Positions 11,148 to 20,816 of a stretch of DNA of 64,000 nucleotides are shown here, piece after piece. The notes beneath the pieces were generated by a model. It was given only the letters and a program-made list of their open reading frames with translations, did not search any database and was not told the origin of the DNA. Numbering within the stretch: the first letter of the stretch is position 1; every line of letters starts with the position of its first letter. The DNA lies in the NCBI GenBank assembly GCA_003550325.1, contig QKWP01000670.1, forward strand, positions 60,418 to 124,417, written 5' to 3'. This stretch comes from Gigaspora rosea. Lineage: Eukaryota; Glomeromycota; Glomeromycetes; Diversisporales; Gigasporaceae. Made by a program: the position numbers and the translations under genes.

Positions 11148-11283
11148 CTTTACCCACTCTCCCTTTTACCCCTCTCCCTTTTACCCTCTCTTCCTTTTAC
11201 CCCCCTCCTTTTTACCTCCTCTCCCTTTTACCCTCTCTTCCTTTTATCCCTCTCTCTCTTTTCTCCTCTCTTCTTTTTACCTA
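11148..11283. repeat. Pyrimidine-rich minisatellite
   Basis: About nine imperfect units of CCTCTCCCTTTTAC-like sequence in tandem, almost purely C and T on this strand, directly following the assembly gap and a poly-A run. Such strand-asymmetric tracts can form triplex structures and expand or contract easily. Confidence 0.85.
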
Positions 11284-11602
11284 CTGGGGTACTATTATAG
11301 CCCGATTTTTCATTAGCACATTTCAAATATAATATTTATAAAAATTACTCTATTAGCATTCTTTTAAATATACCTATTTTGCCATTTAGCGGGTTTCAAA
11401 TATAACCTTTTTCTCCAATACCTACTTTTCAAATATAACCTTTTTTAAAAAACGGGCCTCCATTAGCTATTTTTCAACTATGACATCATATAGATTATTC
11501 GGGGTCCTCCCAATATAAACAAAACATTAGCGATTGGCTGGAAATACCTGTCAGCCTACTCGGATCAGTCCAACAGGTTACCCGGGTTGAATGGGTCCAA
11601 AC

Positions 11603-11747
11603 TAAAGATAGGCACCATGCGCATGACTGCATGCATGCATGCAATTAATTCTGGCCAGCATTAAGAAATTAAATCATAACTTTGGTCAAAAAATGCAAAA
11701 AATGCATGCACATGTGCATGCTAAATTTTGTATTTTGCCCATCTCTA
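11603..11747. mobile_element. 145-base hAT MITE nested in the larger hAT element
   Basis: Terminal repeats TA(A/G)AGAT(A/G)GGCA face inward, and GTCCAAAC is duplicated perfectly outside (11595-11602, 11748-11755). Subterminal GCATG/CATGC words are repeated several times in both halves, as in transposase-binding regions of hAT elements. Removing it restores an uninterrupted right end of the 10478-11759 element. Confidence 0.9.
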
Positions 11748-11767
11748 GTCCAAACACTAGACAAGGT

Positions 11768-12827
11768 TTAGAAAATCAAACTTATTGTTTTTTAAAATTT
11801 ATATAAACTAGAGGTTTATAGCAAGAAAAGATCTAGAAACATAAAAAATAACAATAGTTGTAAATGTTCATATACAGTATAACTGGTTTCCAAAAGGTAG
11901 AGTACGGATAAAAACATAATAAAACAGAAATCAGCAAAAAGAATTTCTATAAAAGTAGCAATTTTTATAGTATTTAATATTATATAGCAGTAGCATAAAT
12001 AGTAAAAATATATAAAGTTCAAATTTGAATAACTCTTGAACCAGCAAACTCTTACAAAATTATACATATCAAAGTAATAACTTATTTTTATTGTTTGGAG
12101 CACAATGGAGGACCCAATTTCTAAGCTAAAATGTCGCCTTCGATATTTTTATTAACCATAATATCAAAAACATAACTTTAATTTTTTGTACAATAATAGT
12201 TATTGATCGATAAATAATGATTTTAATATTTTACGACACATATGAGCAAATTTGACTCCAAAATCAGAAATGTAATTATCATGAAATTCACGCTGATTGG
12301 TTAATTTATCTCATACAATATGAAAATTTGAGGTGTCGTGAAAGCATTATAGCTTTTTTTTTTTTTTAGTGTAGTTAATATTTTACATTTATGTTCAATG
12401 AGGTTTTAGCTTCCTTGATCCTCTTTTGATCCTCTTCAGATCCTAAAAATGAAGAAGCTTTTATTAGAGACAATTTCAAAGGGTAACTGCACAAAAATAC
12501 TACAAAAATACAAGATTATATGCAATATATGGCAAGAACGTGAAGGTTTTTACCAGTTTGTTTATTTTAGATTTGATTTCGTTTTCATAACAGTTTTTTA
12601 ATCACAGAACACATTTATATTTGCTAGTAACTATAGTTATTTATTTTCTTCTTGAGTTCGCTTGGCTCAATCAGATAGATATATATATAACTTATGTACT
12701 TTTTGAGAATACGATGTTTTACTATATTACTATATAAGTTACAAATTTTAATATTTTATTTTATAATAATATTAACATTTATACTTGTATATTAATTAGT
12801 CTTGTAGGAATTAAATTGCTAAGTAAG
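11768..12827. other. Gene-free AT-rich stretch
   Basis: The minus-strand 95-codon frame at 11816-12103 is Phe/Tyr/Leu-rich and not convincing. A short tandem run of GATCCTCTT units sits near 12418-12440. I see no exon pairs with splice sites or recognisable protein. Confidence 0.45.
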
Positions 12828-13425
12828 CGTAGATATGGTTTAGATTAGATAAGCGATATTATTTAGTTTAATCATATATATTAAATATAGACTAAAGAAT
12901 TATATTACATTTAATAAAACAATGAGTAGCAGAAAAATACAATAAAATTACTACTTAAAATGTATTAATAAAGGTAGAGAAAGTGAAACTTCGTGTATAA
13001 TAAATAATTTAGTAATTTGATTGATTAAATAAGCATAGATATGGTTTAGCGATGCCATTTAATTTAATCATAAATATTAGATAATTAATAAAGCAACGAT
13101 ATACAATAAAATTTCTACTTAAGATGTATTAATAAAGGTAGAGAAAGTGAAGCTTCGTGTATAATAAATAATTTAATAATTTGATTGATTAGCAATCTCA
13201 TATATGTATTGATTTGATTGGCCGCGATGATCACATGTCTAATATTTAAATCGATTTAATTCGTNTAGTTTAATCATATATATTAGATATAGACTAAAGA
13301 ATTACATTACATTTAATAAAGCAAAGAATAGCAGAAAAATACAATAAAATTACTACTTAATATGTATTGATTTGATTGGCCGCGATGATCACATGTCTAA
13401 TATTTAAATCGATTTAATTCGTTGA
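12828..13425. repeat. Degenerate tandem repeat, period about 160-200 bases
   Basis: Blocks recur in order: GCGTAGATATGGTTTAG, TTTAATCATA..TATTA.ATA, GACTAAAGAATTA, ATACAATAAAATT.CTACTTAA, TGTATTAATAAAGGTAGAGA, GAAGCTTCGTGTATAATAAA. They begin near 12833, 13030 and 13266. A shorter block GATTTGATTGGCCGCGATGA occurs at 13210 and 13372 with the same downstream sequence. One ambiguous base (N at 13265) falls exactly at a unit junction, so copy number may be wrong in the assembly. Confidence 0.8.
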
Positions 13426-13502
13426 TAATGTTTTGATCATTACATGTGATAAAATTTCGATTTTGTCACATATGGAACAGAGTCAAATCCGCTCATATGA
13501 GG

Positions 13503-13657
13503 GTGAAACCCGCGCAGCTAGCTAGTAAAATCTGCTATGCAGATCATATGAGGGTGAAATCTGCGTTAACCTATAAAATACACTATGCTAACGCGGATTT
13601 CACCCAAACCCTATTATCAAAGCGGGTTTTACTAGCTAGCTGCGCGGGTTTCACCAT
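13503..13657. repeat. Nested palindrome, GGTGAAACCCGCG ends
   Basis: The outer arms GGTGAAACCCGCGCAGCTAG and its complement enclose an inner pair GGTGAAATCTGCGTTA and its complement (13552-13605). Both arm types share the GGTGAAA(C/T)C(C/T)GCG word, and CATATGAGGGTGAAA(C/T)C occurs twice. It resembles a hairpin element built from a smaller hairpin. No coding capacity. Confidence 0.75.
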
Positions 13658-13814
13658 GACATGATATTTTTATTAAAATGCAATTATTTTGCATGGAAAT
13701 CGGGCCCTCTGCTATGCTACAAACAATAAAAAGAAAGACGTTATTACCTTAAAGAGCATGCTAAAATGGACCCCAATAATTTATCATCGTGAAAATATTT
13801 AACTTTAACGATTT

Positions 13815-14140
13815 TTGTACCATTCTAGCCGACGAATCGAATGGTTAAGTTTTGATTATTATATCACGAAATATTAATATTTAAATTATAAAAACACAAC
13901 GAACATGGTATCCAGTGACGATTTTAGTTCGTTTTGACGAGACGATTCGAATGGTATCAAAATCGTTAAATTTGGATCACTAGATTGTGCAGAGAACTTA
14001 AATTTCTGTATAGAACTGTAAATCAAATATTTCACGATCTGATGATCGGAATTTAACGGGTTTGATACCATTCGAACCGTCTCGTAGAGACGAATCGAAT
14101 GGTATCAAAATCATTAAATTTCGATCATTGAATCATGAGA
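13815..14140. repeat. Two ATTCGATTCGTCTC-type palindromes
   Basis: The words TACCATTCGA.CCGTCTC and GAGACGAATCGAATGGTAT face each other around 14085, and a diverged partner (CATTCTAGCCGACGAATCGAATGG) lies at 13832. Flanks include ATCATGAGATATTAAT. The same family is at 3640-4090 and 32253-32590. Confidence 0.65.
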
Positions 14141-14160
14141 TATTAATAAAACTGGAAGGC

Positions 14161-14226
14161 CACTGGAAGAAAATCAATAGTGTCACTGGAACTTAAAGTT
14201 CCAGTGACACTAATTTTCTTCCAGTG
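14161..14226. repeat. 66-base hairpin, CACTGGAAGAAAAT arms
   Basis: Arms CACTGGAAGAAAATC and the complement enclose AGTGTCACTGGAACTT and its complement, giving a near-perfect stem. It lies about 0.4 kb downstream of the membrane-protein gene, so it could form a transcript hairpin only if read-through occurs. Confidence 0.75.
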
Positions 14227-14600
14227 AACTTCTAGTGACAACACTGGTTTAAGGGATAATAAGTTCGAGTTCTCGATGATCCTTTTTATGATTATAGTTT
14301 TCATTCTTTTATGCTATTACTATATTAATTCTGTTAATACCAACAATTAGATCAGTAAAGTTATTAAATATGACTAAATATCAGTTTATATACAGCCAAA
14401 GCAATTAGAAGCAATTTATTAATGTCCCAAAGTGAGGTATGAAATTGTATCAAATTATTTAACAACTGAAAAAAATCACGAGGTTTAAATGTATGTGCAC
14501 TATACAGCAATAAAATCATGAATATAAACATCATGTACCCCGCTCCCTTAACTTAATAACCTTTTCAACTTTAAAAACCCATTGATCAAATATAGTAAGA

Positions 14601-15308
14601 TCAAACAGTGTTATAGGAATGATGTGCTCTAGAATTAAAGTGATTTCTGGATGGATCATTCATTTTACTACAATTTAAACAACAGAACAGGAAAGAAAAA
14701 AATGCCACAACAGGTGCTACTACCCAAATTGAAGGCAAAGGTATTGTTTGATAGAATGGAGCTTTATAAACTGTGGCTTGTAAAACTGTATCTTCAAGGC
14801 CAAATTGGAAATCCACGTTATATTTCATTCCAGACAAAGAATAAGAGAAATAGTCGTCGGAATAAGTTATTGGTACCTTCCAAGAGATAGTGAAAGTACT
14901 TGAACTATAATCATCTACGATAAAAGTGGTAAGACCTTGCATCTTATGGGATGTAATGCTAGAAAATGCTTCCGATTGCATATTTGGAAGAGGACCAGTT
15001 TGTGGTTCACAACTGATATTATATTCATTGACCCATTCACCGTTTTCAAGATTGGCAACAGCCAGAGTAATGTCATAGCCACTCTTGTTATTGAGGACGA
15101 TTGTCACGCAATATTTGTCGCGTTTAGAAGAAAGTCGATGTGATAATAGAGGGCAACAATAAAGATTGGGATCTTTTCCATCACGACAAAAAAATGGACC
15201 CATATCATCTATCCCAATTAAAACGCCTTCTTCACTCAAGGTAGGATAAACGAATGTTAATGATAGTACCAGGATAACAAAATTGAAGAAAAGAGATTTT
15301 AAAAACAT
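14601..15308 (-). CDS. Small secreted / type I membrane protein, function unknown
   Basis: A 235-residue uninterrupted frame begins with a hydrophobic signal peptide (residues about 5-22, LFFNFVILVLSLTFVYPTLS). The middle is an ectodomain with eight cysteines, including FFCRDG, LYCCPL, KYCVT and YNISCEP, suggesting disulfides, and short alternating segments such as YCVTIVLNNKSGYDITLAV and TFTISWKVPITYS that look beta-rich. A single membrane segment lies at about 192-211 (PSIWVVAPVVAFFSFLFCCL), followed by a short polar tail with several His and Ser residues. The likely topology is ectodomain outside or in the lumen with a 24-residue cytosolic tail. The first ATG is chosen because it gives the signal peptide. 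No introns are needed. The gene has no close coding neighbour. I do not recognise the family; a single-domain cell-surface receptor or wall-associated protein is only a guess. Confidence 0.75.
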   Translation of the reverse strand: MFLKSLFFNFVILVLSLTFVYPTLSEEGVLIGIDDMGPFFCRDGKDPNLYCCPLLSHRLSSKRDKYCVTIVLNNKSGYDITLAVANLENGEWVNEYNISCEPQTGPLPNMQSEAFSSITSHKMQGLTTFIVDDYSSSTFTISWKVPITYSDDYFSYSLSGMKYNVDFQFGLEDTVLQATVYKAPFYQTIPLPSIWVVAPVVAFFSFLFCCLNCSKMNDPSRNHFNSRAHHSYNTV

Positions 15309-17030
15309 TGTGAAAAAGAATTTTGTTAATTGTGAGAAGAGAACTGATTAATAGGGTATGGATCGGATTTTAAATTAAAAAGACTATTTATAATAGATAA
15401 CTGATAAAGTATGATGTGTACTTACGTACGTACAGTACATATATCGCAATCGTCAAAATCCTGATTGGTCAAGTTAAAACAAGATTTTAGGAACATGATA
15501 CGCTGTGCAATAACGATAACTCAAAAACATCAAAGTAACAACATTAACATTATTTCGGTTTGAATCACGTCGCACTTACCGCTGATATTTTGGACATTTT
15601 GGACAAGCATAATTGAGTATTATTATATCATATTAATAACAAATGAAAGATGCTGTGGGATGGCTAAAGCCATGTACCCACGTGATTTTTTGAAATTTTA
15701 GTTAAAATTACTATTTAGCATTAGGGTCGGGGTTAAGGTTAGAACAGGTATATTAGTAAAATTGCCTTCCCGACATTTTTTATTAATGGCCCAAGATAGG
15801 TTTAGACTGCTCTTGCGTTTTTTTTTTTGATTTTTGACTTCTTCGGTGTAAACAAAATTTTCGCGACTCCGAGGAAAGAATTCAACATCAATGGGTGTTA
15901 AATTAAGAGGTGAACTACAAAAACAAAGATCCAAAAGGAAATTTTATTTTCTTATTAAATAACTCCGTTAAGAAAAGAATTTTTGTTATGATTGTAATAG
16001 GAATTATTGGAAACATTACTAATCATGTTTCTGTGCTTCAGGATGAGCTGATTCTTCACATTCAAACATATGGGCGGATTTGATTCATATGATGATGGGT
16101 TGTTATATGAATCAAATCCGCACATATGATTACAGATGCAATTTCAATTATTCTTATATTGTAATGGAGAAATTTTTTCTTTGCTATTCAACTTAATTTT
16201 ATTTCTGTTTTTGATCATTTAATTTTACCAGACGAAAAATTAATTGGCTTGAGATATCATATATTTAAATGAACATAAAGGATCATTTTTTAATTTTAAG
16301 ATTTCTCAAGAAAAAAATTGAATTAACTGAGTCGTTTTTGTTGATACTTAGATATTCGCCTGGTTTATAAGTATTTTAGATCCTGGATACTAATTAATAC
16401 CGTTATGTATATAGTAAGTTCTTATGTGATGAAATTTATTTATATTAAACAGTTATAGAAGGCTTGGTATAAAAAATTTGCCAATAAAGTTTATGCAAGT
16501 GATTAAGCATGGCGTTACTATTCGAGGCCGTTACATTTAAGCAGATACGATCTGGCCCTAGATGAATTTAAAGCATGTTTATACTAAGTAGAGAATGTCG
16601 AACCCAAAACCATTGTGAAGATGAACATCGTAATTACAAGCCATTTTTATCTCTACGACTTCAATTCTATCGGATACAATTGTCGCAGGTAAACGATACT
16701 CTTTATTATTAAATATTCGATTTTATTTATTCGAGCACTCGCTTATTTGTTTATACAGTATATAAGTAAAATTTCTATTTCGATATTAAATGCGCGAAAC
16801 TTACTTTCATCTAGCTAACATCAGGTATAATAAGGGAGTATGAGGTAATTTTAAAATATAAAATATGATCTAGTAATTAAAATTAAATAATTTTGATATC
16901 ATTAAAATCACCTTAATAAGACGATATTAGAATTATTTATTTCTACTTGCTAAATCAAAAGATATAATTAATTAAAAACTATGTATATAAAAACAAAATT
17001 TAGTGATGGTGTATTGTGTCAAAATTCTTT
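15309..17030. other. Mostly gene-free; hairpin at 16068-16130 and one possible small exon
   Basis: A hairpin with arms CATATGNGCGGATTTGATTCATAT lies at 16068-16130. A plus-strand stretch at about 16578-16691 reads MFILSRECRTQNHCEDEHRN then ends at a CAG/GTAAAC donor-like site, but I find no partner exon and do not call a gene. The minus 78-codon frame at 15698-15934 has no recognisable domain. Confidence 0.4.
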
Positions 17031-17036
17031 AACAGT

Positions 17037-17215
17037 GCATAACTTTTGATCCACCGGTCCGTTTTAATGATTTAGCTATCAAAATGGTCAACTCGGTGAC
17101 GATTCTAACAAGCTCAAAATCGTTAAAATCGTCTCATCGAACTGATCATTTTGGTGGTTAAATCATCCAAAACGGACCATTGGATCAAAAGTTATTTGCT
17201 TTCAAAGATTATATA
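17037..17215. repeat. Palindrome of the TTTTGATCNACNGGTNCNTTTTA family
   Basis: Left arm AACTTTTGATCCACCGGTCCG and right arm CGGACCATTGGATCAAAAGTT are complementary, with GATTTAGCTATCAAAATGGTC and its near complement inside. Related arms form the fold-back at 24755-25271 and a half copy near 4165-4255. It lies 0.4 kb downstream of the TRAPPC2L-like gene. Confidence 0.75.
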
Positions 17216-17639
17216 TTTTTTAATAATAAGTTTAATATGTGCGAAATTTTTATTGATGACCTCTCTGGATCAAACAACCAGAATTGCAAAATTAAAAGAC
17301 AAATGAATAATATAAAAATCATCCAATTCTAATCACTAGATCTTGAGATATTAAGGTTGGCCACAATACTTTTATATTTTGATTCAAAAAAAAACAAAAA
17401 GAATGCTATTAAATTGTTCTATTTCTTTAGACCACTTGGATTGCATAAATTTATTTTTTAAGCAATAATCCAAAAACACAATCACGATTGTTACTACAAT
17501 TATTTCTATCTTTATTTCAAGAAAAAGTAATAAAACAATACAAGTTATGTCAAATTCTTTGGGCATTAAATTATATGGCAAAAAAAAAAAAACACACACA
17601 CACATCGTAAACATTAAGTTTCATAATTTCAAAAATATT

Positions 17640-18786
17640 TTATGGACTACTGATACTAACTTCTTCACCAGTCATTTTTCCAATGGCATCAATAGCAGTA
17701 ATAAATCTTTTACTGACAATTGATTTCTTACCATCCAGATTGTAAAAAGGATTACATACCTGGTTGATATATGCAGTATGAATTTTGCGAAATATCTATA
17801 TGTGGGAAATTATAAATCAAAAAAAAAATAAAAAGAATATAGAAAAAAAGAAAGGAAAAAGCTAAAAGACGTACACTTTTCATATCACTATTTTTTATTA
17901 CTGCATCAGGGACAGAGAGGACCACCACAAACTTTACTCGGGTGTTTGTTAGGTATCCATATCTGTTTAATTAGAATAAATTCATTTTCATTGTTAATGA
18001 GAGCATGAACAAACCAATAATCAAATAACAATAACAATAATAGTTTAATAACAAAATTTTACACAGCTAAATCTTCCATCGCGTATAGTAATCCAAGATA
18101 AGTATCAGATGCTTCCGGACTCGTACTAACTGATATGATTAAGAAAGCAAATTGTATGGTTAATAATTAATACGAATTACATTAATTTTGTAATGATTTC
18201 AAAAAGGAAGTAATTATAAAGTTCCAATCACATTTTTCGAATATTTTAAAATCTATTAAAGATTTAAATTGGTATGTTTATGACTGGCAATATGCATTAA
18301 ATTATTAGGTTTTAAATTGACAATTAATCTAACATAAATGCTTTGAGATAAATTTCACTAGACAAAAATTTAAGAAATAACTATTTAGATAACCATTAGA
18401 GAAACATTTAGCAACCAATAATATTATGAATCATTAAATGATTTGAGTGTTGTCATATATCTACAAGCCAGATGACAAAATACTTACCCCGTTCTTCAAT
18501 AACATCAATTGAGGTATGTGCGATGTAATGATATTTCAAATCCGGATGCGTTGTGCTAAAGTTTTTGATGTATAACGGGTTATTCTACCCAAATCATATC
18601 ATGAAATCGAGGAATTAGTAAATATCAAAAAATTTAAAGCACCATTCGAATATGCATTTCATTTTAGGAACTATAAAACAAAAAAATATTCAACTTCGCG
18701 GACGGAAAAAAAAAATCTCAAATATTAGAATTAATATGTACCATTTTACCAATAATGGCAATGCATTGAATCTTTATATTACTCAT
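17640..18786 (-). CDS. TRAPPC2L: TRAPP complex subunit 2-like protein (TRAPPC2L/Tca17 type), 5 exons
   Basis: I assembled this gene from splice sites. Exons: 18786-18742 (MSNIKIQCIAIIGKM), 18584-18488, 18129-18063, 17962-17875 and 17795-17640. All introns are GT-AG and the phases close exactly, giving 150 residues and a TAA stop; the human protein is about 140. Diagnostic stretches are NNPLYIKNFS...LKYHYIAHTSIDVIEER, YLGLLYAMEDLAVYGYLTNT, RVKFVVVLSV, and CNPFYNLDGKKSIVSKRF, which match the longin/sedlin-fold family at NYPLYIRS, FHYMVHTSLDVVDEK, YLGLLYPTEDYKVYGYVTN and CNPFYNPGD. Members are small subunits of the TRAPP tethering complexes, which activate Rab/Ypt GTPases at ER-Golgi and Golgi membranes. 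The frame is intact throughout. The poly-A/T run just upstream of the ATG leaves no obvious promoter element. No functional neighbour is visible. Confidence 0.9.
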
Positions 18787-19109
18787 TTTTTTTTTTTTTT
18801 TTTTGTCTGAAGCTCGACCAAAAATTATCGAGAGACAACGTGCGTACTTACGTACGTACGTTATATAAAAATTCTGTGATACAAGTCACAAGTTTATGTG
18901 TGACTGGTAAATGTACACTAGAGTGTCTCATACAGCATGTGAACAAAAATTGATTGGTTAAATGAATAAACCGGTTTGTGACTGTAATCACCTGACTTGG
19001 CATGCTAATAACTTAATATCTCAAAATTCGCATAATTCGCGCTACGTGCAACCAACATGACAAACATTAGNGATTTGGATGATCTAAACACTGTTAAATG
19101 CGTCTTAAC

Positions 19110-19292
19110 TAAGCTTGTTGGTGAAACTAATTAGTTTCACCAAAAAACTGGTGCACTAGCAAAGCACTCTTGGTGCGCTATTGAAAATTAGCTTTTTTTA
19201 TAACTATTAGTGCATTAGTTTCACCAAAAAACTAGTGCACCAGCAAAACACTCTTGGTGCACCATCAAAGATTAGTTTCACCAACAAGCTTA
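19110..19292. mobile_element. 183-base hAT MITE with perfect 8-base TSD
   Basis: Ends TAAGCTTGTTGGTGAAACTAA are inverted repeats, and GTCTTAAC is duplicated exactly outside (19102-19109, 19293-19300). Inside, the unit TTAGTTTCACCAAAAAACT.GTGCACNAGC occurs twice in direct order, with CACTCTTGGTGC following each, so the interior is a direct duplication of the subterminal region. It lies 0.3 kb upstream of the TRAPPC2L-like gene's start. Confidence 0.92.
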
Positions 19293-19300
19293 GTCTTAAC

Positions 19301-19890
19301 GAGCTCTACAACTTTCAATTAGTGGACATGTATCGTTAATTTAGTAAAAAAAATTTATATAGAAGAATGCCACATTTCGCCATTCTTCAGTTGACAGATG
19401 GATTATCAATTAAAAAATCATGTAAATAGACAGACGGAAAATGAAAATTTACGTTTTTGATATTTTAACATGTGATACATCAAGAAAGTAACTTTGTATC
19501 ATAATACAGAGAAACTAAAGGTCCTTTGCTTCACTCTGGACAATTAATTTTTAAAGAATTTAAAGGTAGAGGGTACTATTTTAAAATTATATATAAACTT
19601 AATGGTAAATTTTTTTATATTTAATTTTATGAAAAATTATATTAAGTAAACTAATTTTAATTCTTATGATATGTTTGTAAAGCAGGTTTTTCTGATTTAA
19701 TAATAGTAAAATTATTTTTAAAGATTAAATATTAAGATTTAGTAATAAATTTAACTTATAAATTTACATAATTGACCAATCAGAATTAGCAATTTTGTGC
19801 ACCTAAAAAATTTTAGGCCAATTCAGAATAATTTGTGCTATATACAAGTACATTTTTTAATATATAATAATAGTTCAAAATTTTACTAGC
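19301..19890. other. Gene-free AT-rich stretch
   Basis: No gene, RNA or clear element boundaries seen; simple AT-rich sequence between two transposable elements. Confidence 0.45.
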
Positions 19891-19897
19891 AATAGAA

Positions 19898-20247
19898 CTA
19901 AATCATACAACTGGTGTTCAACACCAGTATATAGTATAATATAAAAATCAATATCAAAAACAATAAACAAAAATATAAACAAAAATTAAAGTTGATAACT
20001 ATTAAGTTAGAGTTAATAGTTAGAAGTTAAAGTGAGGTATAGTATATAGTAAAATTTCACAAGGAGTTTTTTTTTTAAAAAAAAATGTTGGTTCATAGAT
20101 AAAATTTTGAGTTAGAAGATATTTTTTAAAAAAAAGTAGCAAAACAACAAAGATTTTATATTGTATCTGATCTTTACATTACACTACATTTAAAAAAATT
20201 AATTAGTAAAAATTATTATAGTATTGAGCACTAGTGATGTGATTTAG
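19898..20247. mobile_element. CTAAATCRCACCACTGGTG-family MITE, copy 2
   Basis: Ends CTAAATCATACAACTGGTGTTC and the facing complement ending GATGTGATTTAG match the 4302-4650 element. The shared interior is in the opposite orientation: it includes the complement of GGTTTCATAGATAAAATTTTG and of the GATCAG..GTAATGTAAAG block. More diverged than copy 1; the left TA is changed to AA. Confidence 0.8.
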
Positions 20248-20250
20248 TAA

Positions 20251-20563
20251 GGGTTCGTATTATTTCGCCAACAATCACTTCACCGACATAACATTTCACC
20301 GACAAATACTCACCGACATGTTCATTTTACTGACAGTTTGTTTCACCGAAATTCTTTTCACTGACAAGTTTTTTTTCAAAAAGCACACTAACTTTAGGCC
20401 TAATTCTACCTAATTCTACTCTAACCCTAACGACAATGACTAGAATTACTTTGTCAGTAAAATGAGCTTCTGTGAAATAAACTGTCAGAAATGAACTTGT
20501 CAGTGAACAATTGTTAGTGAAATGTTATGTTGGTGAAGTGATTGTCGATTAATTGATTGAACC
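20251..20563. mobile_element. TTTCACCGACA-repeat fold-back element, 9-base TSD
   Basis: GGGTTC ends enclose two facing arrays of the word TTTCACYGACA (about seven units on the left at 20285-20370 and six in reverse on the right at 20455-20545). ATTTAGTAA and ATTTAGCAA lie directly outside, a nine-base duplication with one mismatch. A nine-base target fits a Mutator-like element. It landed exactly at the right edge of the 19898-20247 MITE. CTCTAACCCTAACG sits in its centre. Confidence 0.75.
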
Positions 20564-20816
20564 CATTTAGCAAAACTGTTTTACCATAATAGATAAATTG
20601 TTTATTTATATTTTATAAAAATTTTAATAAAAATTAGTTGTAATTTAAAAAAGTTTTGTTAGTAGCATATGCCAATTTTATATAAAATTTCAAAATACTA
20701 TATAAAACTATATAAAAATGATCTATGTACTCTCTATCCTTAACTTTTCTTCCTACTATATTATACAAGTCAAAGTAATTTTCTTTCTGAGTGTTTCTTT
20801 TAGTTTTGTTCCATCA

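Larger units (their letters stand above)
10478..11759. mobile_element. hAT-type element with 8-base TSD, containing the sequence gap and a nested MITE
   Basis: Ends TAGTGTTTG(A/G)AC are inverted repeats followed by TTCAACCC, GATC(T/C)GAGTAG and GAATAATCTAT blocks on both arms. GACAAGGT lies immediately outside each end (10470-10477 and 11760-11767). The centre includes 309 N bases, so internal coding capacity is unknown. A smaller hAT MITE (11603-11747) has landed 12 bases from the right end. Pyrimidine-rich repeats lie at 11148-11283. Confidence 0.85.

Noticed and set aside
16578-16691. Open exon-like stretch ending in a donor site
   Set aside because: No acceptor-linked partner exon with a matching frame was found on either side.
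20285-20545. Regularly spaced 11-base repeats that could suggest a CRISPR-like array
   Set aside because: Repeats are too short, spacers irregular, arms are inverted copies of each other, and a nine-base TSD shows a transposable element in a eukaryotic genome.
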